Source: Todiramphus chloris collaris (taxonomy: Eukaryota > Chordata > Aves > Coraciiformes > Alcedinidae). From it: a DNA stretch of 64,000 nt. The notes beneath the pieces are model-generated. The model had not been told where the DNA came from. It did no database searches and saw only the letters and a program-made list of their open reading frames with translations. The DNA is taken from the NCBI GenBank assembly GCA_025345505.1, contig JANVCC010000077.1, forward strand, positions 550,031 to 614,030, read 5' to 3'. Each line of letters opens with the position of its first letter. Position 1 is the first letter of the stretch. Made by a program: the position numbers and the translations under genes. This document shows positions 1-12,090 of the stretch, in pieces.

Positions 1-2399
1 TAATGATTTGCTGAAGTATCTTCCTGATTCAGGATTTAAATACTTCCCCCAGATCCACTTTTGTCAGGCCTCCAAGACATCAGAGCTCAGCACACTCAGG
101 GGGAAGAACCACCAGTGATGCACCTGAGAGAGGACACCAGAGCAAGCTCTGCACTGCTGCTATCAGAGCTCTGGGCAGCCACAACAGGAGGGCTCAGGTC
201 TGGCTGCACCAGATGATGAAATTGTGATGCTCAGTAGTTTCCTTAACTGAACCACCTTCATGCACAAAACTTAATCTGATTTCCAAGACAAGAGTGCTTC
301 AGATCCTTCATGATGTGGTCAGGGAGTTACCTACTTTCAGGTCCAGTATTAATCCCACCACTTGCAGGTGACGCTTTCTGCTCTTCCCTTCAGAGGCACA
401 CGTTTGCACACAGGAGCCATCAAAAGAGCCTCTCATTTCACAGCTACTAGATCGTATGGATCGTACAAAGGTGTATAGGGGGGTACAGTCCACTGCTACT
501 CCATGGAGGCCTTGGGTACTTCAGAAGGTGGCCAGAGATGCTCCAGTAGGTCCAGGACAAGCAGCTGCCTCTTTCACTAAGAAGTGGGGCAGGTCAAAAA
601 CCCTCCTGAGTCAAAACATGCCAAGGCAAATTAGCAGAGCTGCCTAACAGTGCTAATTGGGTTTTTCTACTTCTACAACAGCAGCAATGGATGCTTCTTT
701 CTGGGTCTGGGTGCAACATCTTGCACGCTCTCATCACAATACATACTTGTACTACAGAAAGCAGCTTTGAAAGAAGAATTTGAGGCTGTGTTCCTTTAAG
801 TCTGAACAACTTCAGCTTAACAGTGCAAGACCATCAGGAAGTCCTCCAGGAAAACCAGAAAAACTTGGTGTTTCTGATAATCACAGGACTAAAAGTGTCG
901 ATTAAAAAATGTTCTGGGAAAAGCTTGCAGAGTGTAATACATCCTAAAGAATGGCAGATGGGAACATGGTTCATCACTTTCAAAGGCTATTTTCATAGAT
1001 TTGACAGATGTATTCAGACATACAGAAAAAATATGACAAATGCTAGTTTACAGCACAAGGCTTTTGAGCTATTTACACATAAAGACTTACTGTTCCCAAA
1101 TAAGTGCAAGATGTAGTCTCTAGTCAAACCAAGTTCTTTTTTTTTATTCAAAAGAAATTTGTCAAGTAAAGCTAAACCAGACAACGCCCAGCTACCTTAC
1201 CATTTTGCTTTTTCTTTTTAGTTCCAGTGTTAGCATACCAGGAATACAATAGTTTGTGATGCAACAATTAAAGGGTCTGAATAAAACAAGGTACTGAAAA
1301 ACGGTTAGCAAATGCAAACCCTGAATCACCTACTTTTCAATAGCACCAGCTGAGAAAGGAAATTTCTCAGGAGAAAAGGAACCTGGTCTAGACAGTGTGC
1401 AGCATTATAAATTTTCCTAAGGCTAGGAAATCCCTACGCGCTGCTCTCAAAATCATCTTAGAACTGAACACAAAGGTTGGCCGAAATGCCTAAACTCACG
1501 TGGGTTCCATTATACACCACTTACTGTAACCTACTTTTTAGTATTCAGCACTTCGGTATCAATAATGCATAACATCAAAAGTAGTTCAACTCAAAGTACG
1601 GTTGGAAGAAAGTAAACATGGGCCTCAACCAAGAGCCAGCTGAAGCACAGCGTCGCTGCCGAGTCTGCCTTGTGCCCCTGGGCAGGAGGGCAACAGGACG
1701 GTCACTGGAGTGGGAGCAAGGGACCTGCCCCTCTCTGGAGGGAGAGCTGGTGGCCACAGAGAGAACAGAATGAAAGCAACACCAGTGCCTATTGGTACAA
1801 GAGTGGCTCAGCAGCCTCCCTCAGCCCGGTCCCTCTGACCTCTGGTGCACAAAACGCTGCTCAGAAGGCACCCGTCCCACTGCCGCCTGCACGCGCCAGC
1901 CACACCAAACGGCACATGCCCCTGGCCAGCGCTCAGCCACGCCTGGCTTACCACCCTGCCTACCTTGACTTGTTACTGAGAGCTCAGTGAACAAGCCTAC
2001 GTCACTACCCCCCCCCCAACACCACCACCCCCCGAGGCTGTTCGTTCTACACCAGATCAATTATTTACCGTGAAAGAAATTACGGTGGCCAGTAGGGAAG
2101 GGCAAATTAGAGTGCGGGAGTTCATGAGACAGGGCTGCAGCGAGGCAGCATTTCAGCTTTCACCGGTGTTCCCTGCCCAGCTGCTAGAGCAGCTTTAAGG
2201 CCAGTCCTAGTTAGGACAAGAACCAAATGGAGTACCGAGACTCCAAAGCTCAATCCTCTGACTAGAATTCATCCTTCCTTCTGATTTCACTTCCTCCCCC
2301 GCTTCCCTCAATTTGTGAAGCTTGCCTTTGGTAACCTCAGGGGATTAGTGCGAGCATTTAGAAAGCACACTAGAAACAACAGAATTGGAACCCCTTAAA
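1..2399. other. Non-coding flank downstream of the LCOR poly(A) site
   Basis: No coding exon could be supported here on either strand. The stretch about 1620-2060 is richer in G and C than its surroundings and holds chance open frames of up to 106 codons, but none has a recognisable domain or flanking splice sites. A C-run lies near 2007-2017. In mammals the LCOR locus continues downstream to a separate large exon (formerly C10orf12) used in the PRC2-associated isoform. If that arrangement holds here, this stretch would be the start of that intron; this is inference, because the distal exon is not in the window. Confidence 0.5.
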
Positions 2400-2415
2400 G
2401 TTTTTCACAACAAAA

Positions 2416-2421
2416 TTTATT
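2416..2421 (-). terminator. LCOR: Canonical poly(A) signal AATAAA, probable LCOR 3' end
   Basis: The plus strand reads TTTATT, so the gene strand carries AATAAA. About 20-50 nt further downstream on the gene strand is a GT-rich stretch (rich in TTGTTT and GTGTG-like runs, plus positions about 2345-2390), the usual arrangement for cleavage and polyadenylation. Cleavage would fall near 2390-2405. Other AATAAA hexamers on the gene strand at 8279-8284 and 5767-5772 could give shorter 3' UTRs. No transcript evidence is available here. Confidence 0.6.
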
Positions 2422-3136
2422 AGAAGAATAGTGGTTTTGAAAAGTCTAGCATCCAGTGAAAACTACCATACACAACGTTACAGCTGGGAATGTGTTTCCA
2501 AAATGACATGGTCAAATAATACAATGGAGCCATTAAATCTTACACATGCACAACAAGAGAATTAGCGCTTTGACATACAATGCAAAAAATAAATGGACCA
2601 CATGAAATAAAAATTTTAAAGTACTTATCACATACATTAAGACACAGCTTATTTAGTCCAGTCAAAAAATCAGAACTGCATTAAAAAAAATTAATGTAGT
2701 GCAATCAAACCAAAAACCTTAATTTGTGATCATAAGTGCTCTACTACATAAAACATTGATCATAGCAAGGAACAAAAAATTCAAATCACACAGTACAAAA
2801 AAAATCTGTAAATAAATATAAACTACAGTACAAGAGAAATATTAAATTATACAATTCCGTCAAACTGTAAACAGTATATTGAAATGAGGTCCATAAGAGT
2901 AAAGGGGGGGGGTTCCTGTTTTTTTTTTTCTTTTTTTTTTTTTCCATGACACTTGAACTTCTAGAGGTCAGAGAGAAATGCCATTTTCCATACTCTTCAA
3001 AGACTATGGGTTACATAAATAGAAAGAGAAGACTTTTAGATGTAAAGTGTCAAATAATAAAGCAGAGGTGTTGCTGACTTGCGACTGCCAACAGATCACT
3101 GCGAGAGCAGAACAGCAGATTTCACTGTGAGGTTTC

Positions 3137-3164
3137 GGCTCCCCGCGAGCGCAGCGCGGGGGCC
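3137..3164. repeat. GC-rich hairpin in the LCOR 3' UTR
   Basis: GGCTCCCCGCG (3137-3147) can pair with CGCGGGGGCC (3155-3164) around a loop of about seven bases, with one unpaired T. It is the most GC- and CpG-rich short stretch in the otherwise AT-rich 3' UTR. Confidence 0.8.
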
Positions 3165-3595
3165 GTCACTACCAACGTGAAGTGCCAACACATTCCCAGT
3201 TAGTGCTCAGCGTCAGAGTGGAGACACCTGCTGAGGGGCTGGCCCTACCCATGAGGTGGAAGTGATTACGTGCACCGCTACCGAGCCGGACCTCTGCTGA
3301 TTATCTGACAGGTTTACACGCTCGTCACACAAACACCAACTTTGGCAGAACAATTACTAATAAACTCAAAGCACTCCCGGCCCATTGGTTTCCATCACAG
3401 TGGCCAGTGCACAGAATTCTCTAAGGACATTGCATAACTAGAGTGTAGAGGTCAGACAGCCAAGGACCCGTGCTTGAGGTTAGAAGTAGTTATGGTGAGA
3501 GAGAAGCAAGAGCCACGTTAAGAAGCTGCCTCTGCCGTTCGCAGAAGCAGTTGGGAATGTATTTCATTTTTAGCTGCGCTGGCTAGTAGTGGCAT

Positions 3596-3670
3596 TTTAA
3601 AATATATAAGTTTAAGATAACATATATACTATATATGTATATAATATAATACATATTATATAATATACAT
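3596..3670. repeat. AT-only low-complexity block
   Basis: Nearly all bases over 75 positions are A or T, with many TATA and ATAT units that could pair in several registers. It lies in the inferred LCOR 3' UTR, about 1.2 kb before the poly(A) signal in the transcript sense. Confidence 0.85.
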
Positions 3671-4736
3671 AGGAATTTCTTACAATACATACCAGGAACC
3701 CCCACGCGATCTGCTCAGTAGTAATAACTGAATATACAGAATGCCACTATAAGTGTCTGAGGCACTGTGTGCTGGAGAGTAAATATGCAGCTTTAAAATC
3801 CGTTTGGCTGAGTTATACCTGGATACCTGAACTGAGTTTTAAGTTGACATTCATCAAGGATGTGCTATCAGCACGTCAAAAGAAAAGCAAAACAAAATAC
3901 AAGTCACTGCTAGGTTTAAGAAGAGAGTACAAGTACCTGAATTGAGTGAGGATAGTGTGTAAACTGTCCCTGAGGGTTTTTAAACAGTGTGTGTACAAGT
4001 TGGATTCCTAAGAACATTAGTTTAAACTTACATTGCGGACTGATAAAATACCAATGTCTGACAATTTAACAAGTGGAGGTTAGAAAGAGTTATGAGCAAA
4101 CACTCAAAACATATTTTATACATTTTAAAGCAGCAGTAAGCTGCTGTAAGCATACATCCCATCAGTACAAGCAACACATGGGACTCAGATAAAGGTTTCT
4201 ATTTGCAAAAAGCCCATCATATATCGATAAGTAAAGAATATTCACCTGCTAAATTAGAATGCACCTAGTTACAGACTAGCAATTCAAGATTAATTTTTTT
4301 TAATCAAATACTTTGCTATACTTTGCTATTACATACTAAAATTCCTTAAGCTCACTAATGCTGGTATTCTAATCTATTTTTTTTTTTAAATGTTCCCCCT
4401 TCATTTAAGAAATATACCATTCCACAACTTAAACATTAAGATCCATTTTCAGTCCTCAGATGTAAAAAGCATGTCAATGAGTTTATATTAAAAATTTACA
4501 TGGTAAAAAGGCTTGAATTTCAGCCAGAGATTCTAAATACTACTCATTCCCTGAAGGCATAAGGGAGAAAGAATCCCTACCCATTTTTCTTGTGATATAG
4601 TTTCAAACTGAACATTAAATAATGGTCCAAAATGATTTTTCAGTTTGGGAAACTTCCCTTTCCCTACCCATCATCCCAGATTCCAAATGTCAAGCCCTGA
4701 AATGGCCTATTGAAATGATTAGTTAAAAATATCAGG

Positions 4737-4763
4737 CATGTATATATATATATACACACACAC
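4737..4763. repeat. (TA)n(CA)n microsatellite in the LCOR 3' UTR
   Basis: About seven TA units are followed by five CA units. In the mRNA sense it reads as UG then UA repeats and includes a Pumilio-type UGUAUAUA at 4749-4756. Confidence 0.9.
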
Positions 4764-7700
4764 GCCCTGCCTGAACTTCAGAATTTTTTGTTGTCCTAGT
4801 CTTTTAAAGACAGATTAGTATCCCAAGAGAACTTGTGATCCGACCTGAAAAGCCATTAATGATCCTAGATTGTACATTTAAAATATCTCATAACCTGAAG
4901 ACCAGATGTAATTAAGACTCTGGCATTGTAACAGAAAAAGTGCTGCAGTTATTTATCCCTTTTCTGGTACTTTAGGTCAGACAAGTGCTTTTTATAGTGA
5001 CAGTAAAGTTTACATGCTTTCATGCAGGCATAAAAAACATTACCTGCAAAAATATTTGCAAAATGTAGCACCAAGTAGTTGATAAACTGTATTAGTAGCT
5101 GTAGTAGTGTCTTCATTATTTCAGAGTAGCAAAAAACCATTAAGTTAGACTGTACTAGGTCATGACTATAGACATTTTTCGACAAACTTTTCCTGCTCCA
5201 GTCAGAATGAAGTCTGTGTCCTAATCTCTGCTCCATAAGGTGGAGTTATCTTGAGTCTTCCTAAATTATACTTACCAATTCAGTAGAGACAAGCACAGGG
5301 GTGGGGATGTTTGCTTTTAAGAAAGTGAATTGAATGCCCTGGATAGGCAAAAAAAAAAAAAACCCCAAACAAAAACCACCCAATAAATAATAATAAAAAA
5401 ATCTCCTTCCACCTATCCTGTCACCCAGGAAAACTGATTTTGCAACAGGGCCAAGAGATTTTTGCGAAGATTAAATAAAGCTCTCTTAATAGAAAGTTTA
5501 TCAGGACAACACCTAAATATAGGCATAATTCTATAGGAAGTGAAGTCCAAAACTGCTGCTGTAATACTGGTATAGAGACTAGGCCCCAGTTAAAAGCAAG
5601 AACAGGGGAGAGAGGGAGAAAGATGGACACACTACTTACAGGTTTTTCTGGTTTACGTAGAGTGGACCTACGGATCATTTTGAGTCCGCAGTATCTCCCT
5701 GCTTAGAGATCATCACAGTACACCGTGTTTATACACTGGATAATCAGAAAAAACTGTAGTGGTTATTTTATTTGCTACATCCATCAGAACTGCATATAAC
5801 TAGCAGTGCAGATTTTCAGGTTTCTTACGCTTCTAATTACTGACTTTGAGATAAATTTGAGATCAAGTGGAAACCTTTATAGTACCAAAACCAGTCTCAA
5901 ACCTATCGGGTTTTGGTACAGCTTTTTAAACTACTGTTATTTAACATTGTCTACTGGTGCCAAGAAAAAGCACTGAAAAAAAAAAAAGACTGAAATTACA
6001 TTTAATTTCCAAAACTTTTGTCAGGAATACCTAGAAGTTTCTGATCCTCATGAAAATGAGGGAAACAGCTCTTCCTGTTCTACCTTTAACATTTGGCAGA
6101 GAAATTAAACTGCTTAAAATACTGCGACAAAGCTTTCATACAGGTTAATAATTTTGCCTTCATAAGAGTTTGGACTACAACAGGTGTATAATTTTTTTTT
6201 TTACACCGAAGAGTTAAAATTTTGTCTTCACTGAAGGAAGAGCTCTTTACTTTGCAGATGTAACCACACTGTTTTTGAGAAACAAGGAAACAGCACGATG
6301 CTCCCTTCACTCCTTGGACACTGTGTTCTCCTAAGACTCAAGGACATCTTAAGAACATTACTTCAAAGTAAAATGGAAAAAAACCCACATGGTAATTCCA
6401 GTTTTGCCTGTATAACAATGGCTGCAGATGATGTAAAAAGCAATTCAATCAGAATTAAAAAACTGTTCCCATCTATATGAAGCTTACTCAGCCCTAAAGC
6501 CCCTGAATCACTTTGCCAGCTCCTGTGAATTTCCAGAGGAAAGCATTGTACTCTCAGGTTCTCATGAAAAAAATATTTGGACTCAAATGTCAGCCTGCCA
6601 CAAGACAAAGCACAGGCTATTCCTCCTCTGCTCTTAACCAGTCTAAACACATGTGCAGTTACCTCCTGCTAGAAAGCCCCTCCAAAAAGGTGGTACAGGA
6701 GTTGTGTGAGAACGCAGAAGTGGAGTGTGTTCCCTTTCTAGAGTCACTACCCTGCCCGCACACCTGCACCACTAAAAGTCGTTTGTTTTGCAATTGCCAT
6801 GAGAATTCAGACTTCAGCTTCAGGTCTCTAGCAATAGGGTTGGGTAATACAAGCATCAAATCATGAATTCCTGCAACAAGAAGAAAGTAAAGGCATACCT
6901 GTACTGCTTATGCAGCAACTTCTCCTGTGCATCAGGGCTGGGGGTGTGTGTGGGTGTGTGAGAGATATTCTAAGGGAAACTGTCTTGAGACTTAAAAAAG
7001 AAAACCACAAAAAACCCCAAACCAAACCGAAAAAAATAAAATAAAAATTGGGGAACGACTGGCAAATAAAACATCTTTTGACAGAAATAAAACGAGTCCA
7101 GAAGCATGTCCCTAACAATATCTAACTGGAAACATTCAACTCTATAGCTGTACTCAAGCATTACGGCCACAATAATGCCTACAACACTGTGGAATGAGGA
7201 TCCAGCTGGCTGAAAGTGAGGTAATAGTTTGTAATAGGTCAGAGTTCTAAAAATGCACTTTTACATCTTACAAGTCCAAATTAAAAAAAAGGACACATTT
7301 CATACATGTTGGGCTTTCTCACCAGAACTGTACGATAATTAACTCCACACCAGGACCCCTACCACACTAAGCCTTACTCATCTTCAATTATATGCTGCAG
7401 CAAAGATTTACCAAGCGACACCTAAACTTCAGTACAATATGAAACTTGATTCTTAAAACTTTATACACACAAAATATAAAATTACTTTTCTAGGATGGGG
7501 TAGGGGAGAGGGATTCTCCTTCATGATACTTGGACTGAAAAACTAGTTTTCAGAGACTGCCACAAATATTATTCACAGTTTCTTGCTGTCAGGCTTTGTC
7601 AGCTACATCAACGTAGTACACAACAATACTGTTAAGTCCAATAACTACATCGGATGGACGTTCTCGGGAATAAGAGCAAACTAGTGACGAAAAATACCCG

Positions 7701-10037
7701 AAAGGCCTCCTCCTAACGACGTCTCGATTTCTACAGGGCTGTCTGTCACACGTTAATGCGATCTCAATAGAGCAGCAGGAGAAAGATTTTAAACCTTCTC
7801 TCCCATCCAAGTGATCCAAGTAACATAAGCATCCACTTACCAGAAATAACATGAGGAACAAGGCTCTTGTTACAAAGACAGCAGTGAACCACACCTTCCC
7901 ACACCAAAATATGGTCAACCAGGGATTTTGGCCATGCAAACTGCTGGTCAGCAGAAAATTAAGCATGCTAATGGACAAACATTAATTCCAATCATATATT
8001 TAAAATGATCCCAAATACTACTAGTTAGCTACACTGAAAGCGCCTGTAAAGAATACGTAGTGGAAACTGAAAGGAAACATTAGTGATCACTGCAGCACTC
8101 AGAGTGATACTAGTCTTACGTGATGAATCACTTCAGAGAAAATACATTAGATGGGACTTCCAAACAAAAAGGTAACATTAAAAGGTGCACCTGAATATTA
8201 CAGACTAAATTTACAAAACCTACAATAAGGTAAAATATATATCTTTTGAATATTCAGCAGCTTTTTTTTAAATTTGTTTTTATTTTTTGAGAGGCTCATG
8301 AAATTTTAAAAAGGGACCACTAACTAATCTCAACCATGCTTCACAAAACAATAATGGCTATTTCATATTGCAGTTACCAACGTAATGCAATTAGTGCTTA
8401 AAAAATAATCTACACTTTTTTTCTTTTTTTTCCTTTTTAAGCAGAGACCTTTGGAGGAAATACGGTTGTTCAAAAGCTTCTTGAAAAAGAAAGATTACCT
8501 GAATATTAAGTTATCACAGATCAAGTGTTGTGTTTAAAAGCTTTGTAGACATGACTATTACAATCTTCAGGTCTCAGGACATTTAAACTGAGAAAGTTAC
8601 GCGTTTGGTTTGTTGTTGGTTGCTTTGTTGTTTGTTTTTTTTTAAATCCACCTTCTAACCAAAGCAAATAAAGAGTACTCAACTTCTCACTATCTATTTA
8701 CAATTCTTAGCCTACAGTCTGAAATGACAAGACAAATTCTCTTTTAAAACTGCAGCATTAAAGGGTAGGCACACCATTCTTCTGCTGCACGATTGTCACC
8801 CACTTAAACATACACATACAAAATAGTTAGGTTAGTAAAATGAGCACTCCACATACACTATAGTGACAAGTTTTTTAAAACTCAACTCGTGTTGCTTAAA
8901 TAAAGACAACTGCAAAAGGTTAAACCTCTCTGAACAGTAAAACTGTGTTGCTTTTTTTTTTCCTTTTTCTTTTTTTTTTAAACTTGCAGCAAACTTTCTA
9001 CCATAACCTCCAACAGCAGATGAAACCACACGTTTAACTGCACCGTTATTGCAATCACCAGCTAAACTGGAACATATTGCAGAGTTTATATACTGCTACT
9101 GAGCTTAAACTGCTTTAAATGCCAAGACGACAACTAGAGAGCTATGAGGAACCAGGATTTTGAGTACTAAAATATATTAAGTAAACAAAACCAAAGTATA
9201 TTGGGGCCAAATGCCCAGTCTGTTTCAAGAATGAGCAGTGCATATTTCAAACAACAGCAATGGTGTGCCTAACCTTTGAAAATAGGAAGTTGCTGGGGAG
9301 GGGGAGAGGCTGATGGAATCAACTGTTCCAGGAGTCATTCAGCACCCCTAGGGCTGTCTAGGCCACCCTCCCATGAACTTTGAGAAACCACTTTCAGTCA
9401 CTGACATCACTTAATGCTCTCACACAAAAACTCCAATGCTTCTTTTGGTTGTGCAAATGGGGAGAAAAAAAAAAAAGAACAGAACAAAACAGGTTATTCT
9501 ATCTACCTTTTGCACAGATTAAGACCAAATTGTTTCTACCTGAAGAACCAGCAGTTCCCATTTGGTCATACTGTGGTTAAGTCCAGTAAGCTCCACCTAA
9601 TTACTGATCACTCCCGCGGAAAGTATCAAAGATAAAAGTTCTGTACAAAACTTATCCTGGATCTCCATATAATGATAACAACACCATCATATTGAAAACC
9701 CCCTGGATTTGTGGGTTACGGAGTGCTTTTACGGTGTTTAAATGCTTATTCTAGCATGTGCTAAACCACTATCAAAATAGATTAAATAAAAACAACAACA
9801 AAAAAGCAGGACTTAGATAAATTCCTGCTACTGGCAACTGTAATATTTAAAAAGGAAACACCCATTCATTGAGTGTTCGACCCTGACAGTATTACAGATA
9901 GATATGATGCAGAGCCTGATTTAGACCAGGCTACCAGTGTTTTACTTCTTCCCTGAACATTAACAAGCTCCTTCACTAATGTGGATATTTGGGCAGACTA
10001 CTGAGGTTGTAACGTTTGAGATCACCATTTTCTGGGC

Positions 10038-10073
10038 TTTTTTTTTTTTTTTTCTTTTTTTCTTTTTTTTTTT
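10038..10073 (-). repeat. A-rich run in mRNA sense (A11 G A7 G A16)
   Basis: The plus strand has 16 T, C, 7 T, C and 11 T. The LCOR mRNA therefore contains an internal A-rich run about 1.05 kb after the stop codon, which oligo(dT) primers can bind. Confidence 0.9.
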
Positions 10074-11120
10074 GCAATATCACAGTAGTTTGTTACACAA
10101 ATCCCCCTTCCCCAGATTAGAGTCATTTAAACTAGTTGTTGGAACCACATAGTTTCGTAAACTCAGAATCAAGTCTGTAAAAAGCATAAAGGTCACAAAG
10201 AACCACAGTTCTGTTATAATGAGGCATACCCTAATACATCATTTAGTGTACCCTGACTGCTCCTGACTGTGAGAAGCTTGTCTTCCGTGAGATAAGGCTA
10301 CATCCTCAAGCAGGTGAGTCTAAATATCACCCTTCAAAAATATCAAACTAAATTACAGCGAAGGTAGTGTTACAAATAATTAACTGACATAATCTGAAGG
10401 TAGTGTATGTAAGTTTTCCCTCCCCTCCCCGCCGGGTGAGCACTAAGCAGACAGTGAATGGAAAGCATGTTTAATTTAGAAAGTAAATAGTGGAGAGCCT
10501 AATTAGACCCAATTGATTATCCATCTGATAAATCTCTTAAGTTCAAGAACGGCACCATTCCTAAATAAGTTGATTTAGCTTAAATCTTTCAATCAACTGG
10601 ATCAAAGAAAAGGACGGGGAAAAAGATTTCTGAAACAGTTTGAAGAATGACAGTCTGATTCTCATTTGAAAAATGCCTGGGTTGACGAGAGTATCAGTTT
10701 AAAAAAGTGGACTTATTTCTATAAAGGCAGACAAGAAAAATCCAACACCAGAAGTTCAGGCAGGCTCTACAGGCAAGAAGTCCACTTCCACAGATCTGCA
10801 TTCTTTGTGAGGTAACTCAACTCTCTATTACAGAGAAACATGCAAAAGGCAAAAGAAAAACAAAAAAAAAAAAAGGAGGATAGGGGGGTGGGTGCTGGGG
10901 GTAGTGGGCAGGAGGAGGGACACTGTGCCATACCAGGCTAGAAAACATTTACAAATGTGACATTCAGAGCACACCTTTCCCCTGTGTTCACACAACTCTA
11001 CACTAAACTGCAAAGGAAAGAGCATTGCAGTAAATAGGAGAATCAGGTGCGCTCAGTGGTGGTTGAACTATGCAGTAGTGCTCACCCAGTTTGCAAAGTA
11101 ATTGGCACTCTACAACATCC

Positions 11121-12090
11121 CTACTCATCTTTCAATTCATTTGCACTTTGTGCTGCTTCTCCCTGGGGATCTAATTCAATCTTTACTGAAACATCCTGCC
11201 CCTCCGACCTCATTAATTTCATTTTTTTCTTTGGAGGGTTTTTCAAAGTGCCCAGCCTCTCTTTAACTTTGTACTCCAGTGTACTGTGGGGGATCCCATA
11301 AATACTCTGAGCTTTGGAAACACTCATTTTCCCGCTCATAACCACAGAGATTGCTTCCTCCAGTATCTCGCTGTTGTACTGTCTGTATCTCCCTCTTTTC
11401 TTCCTAGGTTGCTTGGAGCCAGGATCTCCCTCTTGATCTGAGGTGGGATATGGCTGTCCAGAGGTAGACTGCTCAGCATCTGAGCCCCAGGAATCTGGTC
11501 CAGCATCCAGCAAACTTCTCCTGTTTTGTTTTGGAAGGATAGCCCTTAACTTTTTGCTAAGCGCGCTCTCCGTTTGTGAACCCATTACCAAAGAGCTATA
11601 GCTGTACTGGTCACCAGTGCGGGACTCCCATGAAAGGTCCATGCCTCGAACTTGTGGTATCTTTAAATCCACAGGAGATGAATGGCTCACGTCCTTTTTC
11701 CCATCCTGTTTACTTTGAAGTGCCATTTTTTGAAAGGCAGAGTTTTCTGTAAGAAAAGGAAGGTCACTGATGTTGCTGAGTGCACCATTTCCCCTGAATT
11801 TCATGCGGCTGAAATTGAATTCGTAGTGTGGTTTTGCCCAAGAAGCCTCCCTGGATAATATTAAGTGCTGTCCATGATTCTGTAGTCCAGATGGCCCATG
11901 GCTGGCAGCCGTAGAAAACTGGTTTCTGCTCAGCAGTTCTTCACTAATCTGGAGTGATCGAGCCAGCGGTACTTTAAGAGATGTGGAGTGGCCATAACCT
12001 TCCCTGGTTCCATCCTGCAAGCTTCTTGGAGGTACCCCATCACCACTCTGTAGTCCCTCCGGATGGTGCTGGCTGGGTCTCCCAGGTCGC
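11121..12090 (-). CDS. LCOR: LCOR terminal coding exon (Pipsqueak HTH domain)
   Basis: This exon encodes residues 112-433 of the 433-residue LCOR corepressor, a nuclear protein that binds hormone-loaded nuclear receptors and recruits CtBP and histone deacetylases. The acceptor is a pyrimidine-rich tract ending in AATTAG, with the first exonic G at 12090 completing a split glycine codon; the stop is TAG. Visible features are a basic signal PRKKRGR (about 339-345), a helix-turn-helix of the psq type (about 341-390, from RGRYRQYNSEILEEA to YKVKERLG), a second basic run KKKMK (398-402), and a C-terminal VKIE SUMOylation consensus around K414. PVDLK (250-254) resembles a further CtBP motif. The sequence is very close to mammalian LCOR as I remember it. 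The paralogue LCORL shares the HTH but differs elsewhere, so LCOR is preferred. Confidence 0.97.

Larger units (their letters stand above)
2400..11120 (-). other. LCOR: Long 3' UTR of the LCOR terminal exon (inferred extent)
   Basis: The LCOR stop codon TAG is at 11121-11123 on the minus strand. The next well-formed poly(A) signal context is at 2416-2421, giving an 8.7-kb untranslated tail with no coding exon. The stretch is AT-rich and contains A-rich runs in the mRNA sense (10038-10073 and 2919-2943), a TG/TA microsatellite (4737-4763), an AT-only block (3596-3670), a GC-rich hairpin (3137-3164) and Pumilio-type TGTANATA motifs at 8695-8702 and 4749-4756. Small frames of up to 129 codons occur but look random. 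Part of this length could instead be intergenic if an earlier poly(A) signal is the main one. Confidence 0.6.

Noticed and set aside
1620..2060. GC-rich patch with a 106-codon plus-strand frame, considered as an exon or CpG island
   Set aside because: CpG density is modest, no splice phases fit, and the peptide is unrecognisable.
1..2399. Distal exon of the PRC2-associated LCOR isoform (former C10orf12)
   Set aside because: That exon should be a long open frame on the minus strand; none is present, so it lies outside the window.
7589..7978. 129-codon open frame on the minus strand in the 3' UTR
   Set aside because: It has no recognisable domain, odd composition, no splice context, and lies inside the inferred untranslated tail; it looks like chance.
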